Virus record (IMG/VR): IMGVR_UViG_3300000929_000042
Coordinates: 1 to 37,768 of that record
DNA: 37,768 nt
Source: a virus
Direction: 5' to 3' (one strand)
This document shows, in pieces, positions 1 through 6,922 of the stretch (the first letter of the stretch is position 1; each line of letters opens with the position of its first letter). A model generated the notes under the pieces. That model saw only the letters and a list, made by a program, of their open reading frames with translations, had not been told where the DNA came from and searched no databases. Position numbers and translations under genes: made by a program.

Positions 1-696
1 ACGCACGTTAGCATAGTCCCATGATGTACAGTTTGTTAGATAACAACCTTGTCGTGCGCCTAGTATACTCCATATACCATTTTTAACATCAGCGCCTACT
101 TGACTCCAAATAAGCAACCGTTGATAATTCTGCCACCATACTTTACGCAAGTCATCTACTTTAGCACCTTGATCTAAGCTCATCTTGACACCTTCTCTAA
201 AGCCAGCTCGCCATGCCTGCCAAGGTGTTGCATTAGTATATGATACACTAAAATTATCATTAAATTGATAGTACTTGTCATCAAAGCAAAATTCTACTTT
301 GCCACGTTCATCGCCTTCTTCTGAGTGTTCATGCGTTTTCATATTGTGTACAAACTTACGTGTCCACATTTTTAATCCGCCGTTGCCGTACATCAGTCCG
401 TTAACATGCAACTTACCGCACCAACTAAACACATGCTCTGCTGATAGTCCTAATGCTTCGTAGTCAACTACTTGATTTAAAAACTCTGGGTCAACAATAT
501 TATCTGCGTCAACAGTAACAAAGTATTCTGTTTCACTGAGATCTGCACATGCTTTGTGTGCGGCATCTGAACCTTCTACTCCGTGTACACGCTTTGCCCA
601 CGGAATCTTTTGACACAAGTCTGCATAGTTCTTTTCTGCGTTAGGTTCATCATAAGACAAAAAGATAATATCTTGATCTACAACTTTTATACTCAT
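1..696 (-). CDS. GT-A-type glycosyltransferase, 3' end cut by window edge
   Basis: The reading frame is open for 232 codons from an ATG at 696 to the window edge, so the C-terminus is missing. The N-terminus reads as a Rossmann-like start (residues 9-17, DIIFLSYDE), followed by a conserved RVHGVEGSDAAHKA stretch near 36-49 and a strand ending in TVDADNIVD. D63-A-D65 is the likely DxD metal and nucleotide-sugar site of a GT-A enzyme. I recall proteins of this type, with the same LSYDEPNAE and RVHGV blocks, from marine T4-like phages. The ATG overlaps the stop of the 188-aa gene upstream (ATGA), so the two are probably translationally coupled. It is the last visible gene of a cassette that starts at 3274. 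Donor and acceptor cannot be told from the sequence; host envelope sugars, virion proteins or an intermediate are all possible. The fold call is fairly sure, the substrate unknown. Confidence 0.75.
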   Translation of the reverse strand, partial: MSIKVVDQDIIFLSYDEPNAEKNYADLCQKIPWAKRVHGVEGSDAAHKACADLSETEYFVTVDADNIVDPEFLNQVVDYEALGLSAEHVFSWCGKLHVNGLMYGNGGLKMWTRKFVHNMKTHEHSEEGDERGKVEFCFDDKYYQFNDNFSVSYTNATPWQAWRAGFREGVKMSLDQGAKVDDLRKVWWQNYQRLLIWSQVGADVKNGIWSILGARQGCYLTNCTSWDYANVR

Positions 697-1259
697 ACTC
701 TCACCACATGTTTATATTCTTCAAATACTTTACCACAAAATAAACTAATATCACTTCTGTTAGCAACAGAACTATCTTGATCCTCTAGTTTATATTCATC
801 GTTATATAATACATTATACAACTTTATTGTCATTGTGTCTAGTAAAATATTGGGATCATTTTTCTTTGTTACATATATTAATTGAGTCTTATCCTTGTAA
901 TATGATGTAGACGTAAGTGTTTCTTGCATGTGCTTAGAAAGTTTGACTATCCACTGTCCGTTTTCTTGTATAATCATAAATGCGTTTTCGTGATCGTCCG
1001 TATCACTTATTTCTATTCTATGTATACTCTTATCTACGTCAAATTCTGTTAGGTCTCTGTGTTTAAATTTAATTTCAAACTTTTTATCAGTCAACGAAGG
1101 AATAACGATATAATCATTCATATCTTTTGCTCCAGTTGTAAACTGAGAGCATGTTTCTGCATCAACTTCTATGTACGGTGTTGAATCATCAACTTCGTTA
1201 GTAGCTTTCCATATATAACCAGTATCCTCTTTAAAATTTAAATAAAAAGTTTGCTCCAT
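693..1259 (-). CDS. Hypothetical protein, 188 aa, in glycosyltransferase cassette
   Basis: I do not recognise the family. The protein is acidic, with many predicted beta strands (alternating hydrophobic and polar residues at 18-30, 48-65, 92-106 and 125-146) and no signal peptide, membrane segment or cysteine cluster. Repeated I/V-x-V/I patterns suggest a small beta-sandwich. The ATG at 1259 shares one base with the stop of the upstream glycosyltransferase-like gene (TAATG), and its own stop overlaps the start of the next glycosyltransferase by four bases. Such tight coupling on both sides suggests it is made together with the glycosyltransferases and may serve the same modification. A virion accessory protein is the alternative. 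Confidence 0.7.
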   Translation of the reverse strand: MEQTFYLNFKEDTGYIWKATNEVDDSTPYIEVDAETCSQFTTGAKDMNDYIVIPSLTDKKFEIKFKHRDLTEFDVDKSIHRIEISDTDDHENAFMIIQENGQWIVKLSKHMQETLTSTSYYKDKTQLIYVTKKNDPNILLDTMTIKLYNVLYNDEYKLEDQDSSVANRSDISLFCGKVFEEYKHVVRV

Positions 1260-2077
1260 TATAAGTTCTCCAGCAATTCGTCTGTTAGAAATTCGTCTTC
1301 AACATAATGTAATACTCGTGTTTGTAAGTGATTACCTAATAACAATGTACCATCATCTCTATAATACTTGCCTATTGCTCTTGTCCACTTACCTGGAATA
1401 TTATACCATCCTTGTGCCCTTGGTTTCATGTGTGTAAAAGTAACATAACTATTTGGATCTGTAATTTCTTTTTCGTTATCTAATATTTTACTTGCTATTG
1501 CCGCACACAAATCAATACTGCACCATTTTTGATATTCTTCTTTTGCATACTTGCCGTAAAACAACTGCCAATTATTTACAATAATTTCTAATAAGTTGTA
1601 AAACTCTTTTGCAGTATCACCTTTTTTAAAGTAGTGTAATGCACTATACAAGTTAGGCAATTCATTTGCATCAAATGTTTTTCTATAGAACCTACTAGTT
1701 ACAATTTCATCTCTATATGTTCTAACATTACTAACAAAAAATAGTTCACGTTTTGCAAGTTCTTCCCACCAATGAGTAATATCAGTTAATATTAGCATGT
1801 CAGCTTCTAATACAATAGTTTCATCATACGGACTAGCATGATATACTTTCCAACGATTTTGTATTTTCCAATCGCTTTCTTCAGCGTTGTCGTCCCAAGG
1901 AATAGGAATGATTTGATCAAAGGCTTCTTTCCATTCTTCTGGAATATCATCATTAGTTATTAAACTAATTTTTTGATCGTTGTTATATCTGTGTAAACTT
2001 TTAGCAAGTGCATATGCTTGTCTTACATAATTAGTCTTTTCATTGTTTTGTGCTAGTAAGCAGAATCCTCTATTCAT
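1259..2077 (-). CDS. Glycosyltransferase-like protein, 272 aa
   Basis: The N-terminus MNRGFCLLAQNN is followed by a helix with YVRQAYALAKSLH and a strand ending ISLITNDD, the layout of a nucleotide-sugar-binding GT-A domain. A strand at about 87-99 reads TIVLEADMLIL, with E91-A-D93 in the place of a DxD motif. The order of helix, strand and acidic motif recalls GT8-like enzymes, but family membership is inferred. It is a clear paralog of the 286-aa gene just upstream: the two share the AQNN motif, the YVxQA helix, a DETIV...D strand and the later YFKK and NW segments (LHYFKKGDTAKEF versus VFYFKKTKPMEDF). Its start lies inside the end of that gene, with an 8-base overlap. Residues 185-193 (WCSIDLCAA) may line the acceptor side. 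The acceptor is unknown. Confidence 0.65.
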   Translation of the reverse strand: MNRGFCLLAQNNEKTNYVRQAYALAKSLHRYNNDQKISLITNDDIPEEWKEAFDQIIPIPWDDNAEESDWKIQNRWKVYHASPYDETIVLEADMLILTDITHWWEELAKRELFFVSNVRTYRDEIVTSRFYRKTFDANELPNLYSALHYFKKGDTAKEFYNLLEIIVNNWQLFYGKYAKEEYQKWCSIDLCAAIASKILDNEKEITDPNSYVTFTHMKPRAQGWYNIPGKWTRAIGKYYRDDGTLLLGNHLQTRVLHYVEDEFLTDELLENL

Positions 2078-2930
2078 CTGATAATGCCTCGCTAATTGCT
2101 CTGTCTAAACTAAACTTGTTCATAATATGAATATTACAATTTTTAATTGAGCCTACGTGATAGTGGCCTTTCCAATGTCGTTTGTCTAATAAAAAAGTGT
2201 ATTCTTCATCATCCATCTTCATTAAAATATCTGCATCACTAGTAAACCATAATCTGCCTGGCAACTGCTTTGGCCACACTGTTCTTTGATGTGCATTGAA
2301 TATGTGTATAGCAATACTAAATGCAAAGTCATTCCTATAAATTTTACTTGGAATTTGATATGTTAATCTATAGAAGTGCCAGTTTTCTTTAATGTGTTTT
2401 ATTAGTTCAAAAAAGTCTTCCATAGGCTTTGTCTTTTTAAAGTAAAAGACTGTAGCCCAAAACATATCAACACTTCTGTCACTAATTTTATTAAACCTAT
2501 GTTCGTCTGGTCTGTCCATATTAACGTCAGTTATGTAACGCCATATTAGAAAGTCTTCATTACTTTGAAACGCATGGTTAAGTAAATTATTACCTATAAT
2601 AAAATCTGTATCCATTACTATTGTTTCATCAAATGGAGTTATATCATAACTTAGACTTCTATCAAAGTTACGCCATTCAAGATCACGCTTGCTCATTGTT
2701 CCATCACGGAACGTTCTTTTTTGATTACATTCTGCCCATTCAAGCGTAATAACATGATCTACATATTTTTCGTAATAAGGGTATTGACTTTTTAGATAGT
2801 CAGCGTTGTCTGTAGCAATAGCTACACCAATGCCTAAATGTTTCTTTATTTTTCTTGCACAATATATTGCTTGTTTAACGTAGTCAACTGTGTTATTATT
2901 TTGTGCAAAAAGCAATACGCCTTTGCTCAT
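2070..2930 (-). CDS. Glycosyltransferase-like protein, 286 aa, paralog of the next gene
   Basis: The protein opens with MSKGVLLFAQNN, then a YVKQAIYCARKIKKH helix and a VAIATDN strand, matching its downstream paralog. The motif at 104-112 is IVMDTDFII, and D107-T-D109 is a canonical DxD, better preserved than the EAD of the paralog. Further shared segments are the FYFKKTKPMEDFF helix and the NWHFYRLTYQIP region. The C-terminal part (HWKGHYHVGSIKN) carries histidines where GT8-like enzymes often have a metal-binding HxxG; this is only suggestive. The start overlaps the stop of the 115-aa gene (ATGA). The pair looks like a tandem duplication followed by divergence, perhaps for two linkages or two acceptors. 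No signal peptide, so it should act in the infected cell's cytoplasm. Confidence 0.68.
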   Translation of the reverse strand: MSKGVLLFAQNNNTVDYVKQAIYCARKIKKHLGIGVAIATDNADYLKSQYPYYEKYVDHVITLEWAECNQKRTFRDGTMSKRDLEWRNFDRSLSYDITPFDETIVMDTDFIIGNNLLNHAFQSNEDFLIWRYITDVNMDRPDEHRFNKISDRSVDMFWATVFYFKKTKPMEDFFELIKHIKENWHFYRLTYQIPSKIYRNDFAFSIAIHIFNAHQRTVWPKQLPGRLWFTSDADILMKMDDEEYTFLLDKRHWKGHYHVGSIKNCNIHIMNKFSLDRAISEALSDE

Positions 2931-3274
2931 AAATTAACTAACCCTTCTACTGTGCGGTTCTTTTTAATTTCGTTAAACTTATCAAAGTATTCATATGTAG
3001 TAGTAAAATAGATATCAAGGATATCATCTAAAAACTTATCAATATCATCTACTTCAATTGGTGTGTCATTATCATCAATAAGCACTGCACTAGCTTGTTC
3101 TCTAGTTACAAGTGTTTGACAAAATGTAATTAAATCTCTGTTAACAGAAAACTTTCCACCATTTAAATAATGAACACAGTTTTCTAAAAATTGTTCTCTT
3201 ACAATCCTACGTTGATTATTCAACGTAACCATGTAGTTTGAGAACTCAAGGGCCTTATCTAGTCTTTCATCCAT
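2927..3274 (-). CDS. Hypothetical protein, 115 aa, first gene of the glycosyltransferase cassette
   Basis: This is a small, mostly helical and acidic protein. Residues 1-30 form an amphipathic helix (LDKALEFSNYMVTLNNQRR), and residues 70-100 contain a D-rich stretch (IDDNDTPIEVDDIDKFLDD) followed by an aromatic helix. I recall no function. It is the promoter-proximal gene: the ATG at 3274 follows a GGAG by 7 bases, and a host-type promoter lies just upstream in the 57-base gap after the last tail gene. Its stop overlaps the start of the 286-aa glycosyltransferase by four bases. Position and coupling suggest a role in the same process, or simply a shared transcript. Confidence 0.72.
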   Translation of the reverse strand: MDERLDKALEFSNYMVTLNNQRRIVREQFLENCVHYLNGGKFSVNRDLITFCQTLVTREQASAVLIDDNDTPIEVDDIDKFLDDILDIYFTTTYEYFDKFNEIKKNRTVEGLVNL

Positions 3275-3299
3275 ACGAAATCTCCAAGTATATTGTTAT

Positions 3300-3328
3300 A
3301 GTATATACTCGAATTAACAGTTTGTCAA
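3300..3328 (-). promoter_or_regulatory. Host-type sigma-70 promoter of the glycosyltransferase cassette
   Basis: On the minus strand a perfect -35 box TTGACA (3328-3323) is followed by a 17-base spacer and TATACT (3305-3300). It sits in the short gap between the stop of the 361-aa virion gene (3332) and the ATG at 3274. The 25-base leader carries TTGGAG 7 bases before the ATG. The layout resembles the promoters of gp55 and gp47 at the other end of the window, which suggests the cassette is an early or middle transcription unit placed behind late genes. Confidence 0.75.
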
Positions 3329-3331
3329 GTG

Positions 3332-4417
3332 TTATGTGATTCCTAGTTCGGTTACAACGCTACTATCTGGTTCTATTACGCTTACATATGAGCCCGAAGG
3401 ACGTAATAAGTCAATACCTGCACCCATTGATCCGCCGCCTGCGAATACCATTTCGTCTACTCCTGGTCCTGTACCAGTTTGATCGCCTGAGTCAACATCA
3501 TTAAAGAAGAATCTAAATTGTAGTTCATCATAATTTACATTACGTTTTGCATAAATTTCTATGTAGTTTTCTGCATATTCTGCTTGACTACCATTCTTAC
3601 GCATGATTAATGAGAACCCAGTAGTTAATTGGTAAAATCCTAATGCACTATCTACACCACCACCGTCTATGTCAGTTGATCCGTCTCGATATAGTGCTGT
3701 ACCTGTTCCTGTAGTATTGTTTCTTGTTAATTTAGTTATGCCGGCGTTGCCTAACATTGTACCCCAGTCAGTATCTTTAGCTGTAGAACCAGTTAAAAAT
3801 TGTGATAAATGTATTTCGCCACCTGCATTAAAAAAATGTCTAGCATGATCTGCACCACTAGCAGTTACACGAGTCCCTGCACTATTAGTACATTCGTATC
3901 CGCCTTGGAATGAAACAGCAAGATCACAGTATACTGAAGGATTGCTAGATGTACCCCAACCCAAAGTTCTTTGTGAGTTAACTAACGCTCTAGTACCTGT
4001 AACTGTATAGTGCGAAGAATGTACGCTATTTTTGCCGTTTTGTATAGATGTTATACCACTAACCCAATCGTTAATACCATTACCATTGGATGGTGTATCA
4101 ATTGAAAATGTATCACCTGTAATTCTAGTAACACTAGGCCCTGAAGCATCTGCGCCGATAATATGACCTTCAGTCATTTCATTACCAATTATATCACCAT
4201 TGGATTGATGTTGGTAACATTTGTTAATATCAGTTCTTAGTAGATTCCATTCAGCATTATCAATAACATTGGTTGAGCCTCTTGATGAGTATGTTTCTTT
4301 GCTAGTAACTATTTGACCGTAGCCATCCGCACCAGAACCTAGTCCAAGTGTTGTGGTTACACCATTTACTAATGTGGTATAATCGGTACCGGTTACAACT
4401 CCGCCAACTGATGCCAT
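3332..4417 (-). CDS. Virion structural protein (fiber/baseplate-associated), 361 aa, paralog of next upstream gene
   Basis: The first 75 residues (TGTDYTTLVNGV, then LGLGSGADGYGQ, then WNLLRTDINKCYQHQ) match the same blocks in the 301-aa gene just upstream. A second shared block is RHFFNAGGEIHLSQ near 188-201, followed by DW and a G-rich turn. A C-terminal stretch near 295-350 (NVNYDELQFRFFFND then LLRPSGSYVSV) is also shared. The paralogs differ in between. I recall this family from marine T4-like phages as virion proteins next to tail-fiber genes; no enzyme motif is visible. The start is an ATG 3 bases after the upstream stop with AGGAG ahead of it. As the last gene of the tail block, it lies just before the host-type promoter of the glycosyltransferase cassette. 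Its exact place in the particle is inferred from context. Confidence 0.72.
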   Translation of the reverse strand: MASVGGVVTGTDYTTLVNGVTTTLGLGSGADGYGQIVTSKETYSSRGSTNVIDNAEWNLLRTDINKCYQHQSNGDIIGNEMTEGHIIGADASGPSVTRITGDTFSIDTPSNGNGINDWVSGITSIQNGKNSVHSSHYTVTGTRALVNSQRTLGWGTSSNPSVYCDLAVSFQGGYECTNSAGTRVTASGADHARHFFNAGGEIHLSQFLTGSTAKDTDWGTMLGNAGITKLTRNNTTGTGTALYRDGSTDIDGGGVDSALGFYQLTTGFSLIMRKNGSQAEYAENYIEIYAKRNVNYDELQFRFFFNDVDSGDQTGTGPGVDEMVFAGGGSMGAGIDLLRPSGSYVSVIEPDSSVVTELGIT

Positions 4418-4420
4418 AAA

Positions 4421-5326
4421 TTAATCTCCTTCGTCAAGACTTGATTGCGTAGAATAACTTGGTGAGTTTACAGTTACATAACTTCCTGTGGGTCTAAGTT
4501 GTTTAACAACACTTGTTAATGTTCCTCTAACAACTTCATCGTCATTAGGGTCACCTTGGTCGTTGTCTAAGAATTCAATTCTAAATTGTATCGAATCTAA
4601 TGATGTTTCCTTTGCATAGATAAAATATCTATTTTCTGCATAGTAATCTGCTTGGCCGCGTCTTTGAAATATTTCTTGGAAACTTGATGAAAGATCAAAG
4701 TTACCAATTGCTTGTACAGTACCAGCGGCGCCTGTCTTTGATGTAGTTTCTTTTGCAAATTTAACAGTACCCATATTAGTTAAGATACTATTCCAGTCTT
4801 GTCCTTTTGGAGTATTGTCGCCTACTATTTCAGCAGACATATGTATCTCTCCGCCAGCATTAAAAAATGCACGTCTTTCATTTGAATCTGCAAAATTTAC
4901 TGTAAACATATGGACTAGTTGTCCTGCCCAGCCTGCAAATCTTGTGCTTGTTGTTGCTGTTTCTAATGTAACTTGCGTTCCATCAACTGCGCCTGAATTA
5001 CCTTCAAGTATTGTTACAACTGCACTATACGAGTTAAAGCCTTTTTCAGCATCACCATCTACTGCATTAGCACCAATTAATGATTCAACGTCAATTGCTA
5101 ACAATGACGACAAACTACCAGTTTGGTGTACATGCGCTCTATTAATATCTTCTCTTAGAAGATTCATATGCTCCGCTGTTACTACTTCACCAACAGCAAC
5201 AGGAGCACTAACAAGTGTTTGCCCATAACCGTTGCCGCCAAAACCACTACCAAGTAAGTTTGCAACTCTCGATTGCAACGAATTATAATTCGCGGCGGTT
5301 ATTAGGGTTTGATTGTTTACAGACAT
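4421..5326 (-). CDS. Virion structural protein (fiber/baseplate-associated), 301 aa
   Basis: The N-terminus carries the paired motifs ITAANYNSLQSRV, GSGFGGNGYGQTLVS and MNLLREDINRAHVHQTG, shared with the 361-aa gene downstream. The central RRAFFNAGGEIHMSAEIVG block and the C-terminal SLDSIQFRIEFLDND plus LRPTGSYVTVNSP blocks are also shared, so the two genes are paralogs along their length. The protein is beta-rich without signal peptide or membrane helix. A perfect TATAAATA late box lies 30 bases before its ATG and overlaps the stop codon of the upstream fiber gene, so this pair probably has its own late promoter. It likely forms a distal baseplate or fiber part. Confidence 0.72.
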   Translation of the reverse strand: MSVNNQTLITAANYNSLQSRVANLLGSGFGGNGYGQTLVSAPVAVGEVVTAEHMNLLREDINRAHVHQTGSLSSLLAIDVESLIGANAVDGDAEKGFNSYSAVVTILEGNSGAVDGTQVTLETATTSTRFAGWAGQLVHMFTVNFADSNERRAFFNAGGEIHMSAEIVGDNTPKGQDWNSILTNMGTVKFAKETTSKTGAAGTVQAIGNFDLSSSFQEIFQRRGQADYYAENRYFIYAKETSLDSIQFRIEFLDNDQGDPNDDEVVRGTLTSVVKQLRPTGSYVTVNSPSYSTQSSLDEGD

Positions 5327-5355
5327 ATATTCTACTTCCTATAAAGTGCTAGTTT

Positions 5356-5363
5356 TATTTATA
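5356..5363 (-). promoter_or_regulatory. Late promoter box TATAAATA
   Basis: The minus strand reads TATAAATA, the T4 late-promoter consensus recognised by gp55. It ends 30 bases before the ATG at 5326 and overlaps the stop codon of the 507-aa fiber gene. This is the best match in the window; gp55 is encoded at its right end. AT-rich sequence makes chance octamers possible, so placement is the main support. Confidence 0.7.
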
Positions 5364-6882
5364 CCTTTAAAACGCACTCAACTAATTTCTCTTCGTCAGC
5401 GTCATTAGTAACTAGTGCAACACCTACAATTGACGTAGTTGCTATTGTAGAACAAACTCCATCTTCCCAAGCATACACTGCTTCACCTTTTTTCACTGGA
5501 CCTTTTACTCTTACTGGAACACGACCTTTAAGACCAATTGCTTGTCCTTCTAAATCTTTGTTCATTAAGTATGCAGGAGCTTCTGATATAACACCAATAC
5601 TAATACTACTTGTCTTAGCCGCTGTTGTTTCAGCATCTCCGCCTACACACATTGCTGTACCTACTGGATATTCTTTATCAGTAGTATACTTTTCTGCTAA
5701 GTCAGCGTATTGAGCTTCTGTTGCAACGCCTTGGAATTTATTTGCATAAATGTCACCTTGTGCATCTCTTACTGCAATAGTGTTTGCACTATCTGCTGTC
5801 GAAGGATATTTTGCATTTGCTAATGGATTAGCTGGATCATATGCGCCTACATTCAATGAAGATGACACACTTGCTAATCCAGTTAAATTGTTTGCAAAAA
5901 CGTTTGGCCACGGATAATCTACCGAACCTAATGTTGCTGTGCCAACTACTGGACCACCTGGTTGTGATTCTGTACCAACTTGGAACCCAGGAGTAACTGC
6001 ATCTGCAAATATTCTCATTGGGTTTAGTATTGTACCTAAAGAATTTTTAGCACGGAATTCAATTTGTAGTCCGTTTTCGTTTGCAATAACTGCTTTATTA
6101 TCTAATTCAACTTTAAGTTTTAAGTCACCGTCATCGCCAACTTGTAAACCTGTGTCACTAAAACGTGCAAGTCCTGCAAAGTTTGCTGTTTGGTTTCTTA
6201 CATACTCACTAGCTGCCGCTCCGCCTAATTTTTCTGCGTTTGTTGCAGTACCAACTATTCTCCAGTCACCTGATGAAACGCCTCCTGAACTATTTAAAGT
6301 ATTCTTTAATGTAATACCTTGACGTATTCTGTCAAATCCTGGAATGTTACTATCAACATCACCTGTGTCAATTGTAAAGTCCTGTGAACTAGTAACAAAT
6401 ACTGTTTCATCATTTACAACTGCTGTAATAATTCCTCTTGTCGTACCACCTGTATCACGTACTGAGCGACTTACAATTTGTGTTTGGCCTGATCCTGCAC
6501 TTTGGGGTCCGATAAGTACAAAGTCTCCGCCATTATATGTGTAAAGTTGCTCGTTGTTTTGATCCCACCAAAAGTCTCCTTCTTTAAGACCTGTTGGAAC
6601 TGTGGTGCTAACTTCTGCGCCGCCTGTTGTGCGCCATTTAATTCCGTCATAAAACTTTAATTTACTATTACCTGTGTCAAACCAAATTTGACCTTGTATT
6701 TTGCGAGGTGGCTCTGCCTGCCCTGCAAAGTTTTCTAGTAAGAAAACAAAGTTTTCGTTTTGTATCTCACCGTATCCAGCATAGTTTTTACCAACTAGCT
6801 TTAAATCGGTGGTTTGATCAATAGTTCCATCTTCAATTTTCCAAGATGTACTATTACTATATGTATCAATTGTGTATGCCAT
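5359..6882 (-). CDS. Tail fiber-like protein, 507 aa, with possible C-terminal chaperone/autoprocessing domain
   Basis: The N-terminal 130 residues match the two upstream fiber genes: an EDGTIDQTTDLKLVGKNY start, an NENFVFLLENFAG helix, GQIWFDTGNSKLKFYDG, then GDFWWDQNNEQLYTYNGG. This is probably the part that docks on the baseplate or a common fiber base. The middle is beta-rich with repeated short strands (GLQVGDDGDLKLKVE). From about residue 385 the sequence changes: ATEAQYADLAEKYTTD, then GVISEAPAYLMN near 432 and LKGRVPVRVKGPVKKGEAV near 450. The YADLAEKY motif recalls the start of the G2-type intramolecular chaperone domain at the C-terminus of some phage fibers, but the catalytic residues cannot be confirmed by eye. 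A GATAAATA box lies 28 bases before the ATG. Confidence 0.75.
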   Translation of the reverse strand: MAYTIDTYSNSTSWKIEDGTIDQTTDLKLVGKNYAGYGEIQNENFVFLLENFAGQAEPPRKIQGQIWFDTGNSKLKFYDGIKWRTTGGAEVSTTVPTGLKEGDFWWDQNNEQLYTYNGGDFVLIGPQSAGSGQTQIVSRSVRDTGGTTRGIITAVVNDETVFVTSSQDFTIDTGDVDSNIPGFDRIRQGITLKNTLNSSGGVSSGDWRIVGTATNAEKLGGAAASEYVRNQTANFAGLARFSDTGLQVGDDGDLKLKVELDNKAVIANENGLQIEFRAKNSLGTILNPMRIFADAVTPGFQVGTESQPGGPVVGTATLGSVDYPWPNVFANNLTGLASVSSSLNVGAYDPANPLANAKYPSTADSANTIAVRDAQGDIYANKFQGVATEAQYADLAEKYTTDKEYPVGTAMCVGGDAETTAAKTSSISIGVISEAPAYLMNKDLEGQAIGLKGRVPVRVKGPVKKGEAVYAWEDGVCSTIATTSIVGVALVTNDADEEKLVECVLKV

Positions 6883-6909
6883 TTAATGAACCCCTGTTAC
6901 GACTAATTG

Positions 6910-6917
6910 TATTTATC
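6910..6917 (-). promoter_or_regulatory. Late promoter box GATAAATA
   Basis: The minus strand reads GATAAATA in the 40-base gap between the 634-aa and 507-aa fiber genes, 28 bases before the ATG at 6882. This fits the NATAAATA form reported for marine T4-like phages. Its distance to the start matches that of the TATAAATA box at 5356. Confidence 0.65.
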
Positions 6918-6922
6918 TGCTT

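Noticed and set aside
275-463. Open frame of 62 codons on the + strand at the left end
   Set aside because: It is antisense to the GT-A-type glycosyltransferase, which has a clear DxD motif and runs open across the whole stretch.
3275-3331. Possible terminator between the tail block and the glycosyltransferase cassette
   Set aside because: No stable hairpin with a T run is visible; the gap is filled by the promoter and ribosome binding site.
4815-5228. Open frame of 137 codons on the + strand
   Set aside because: It is antisense to the 301-aa virion gene and lacks a ribosome binding site; composition fits a shadow frame.
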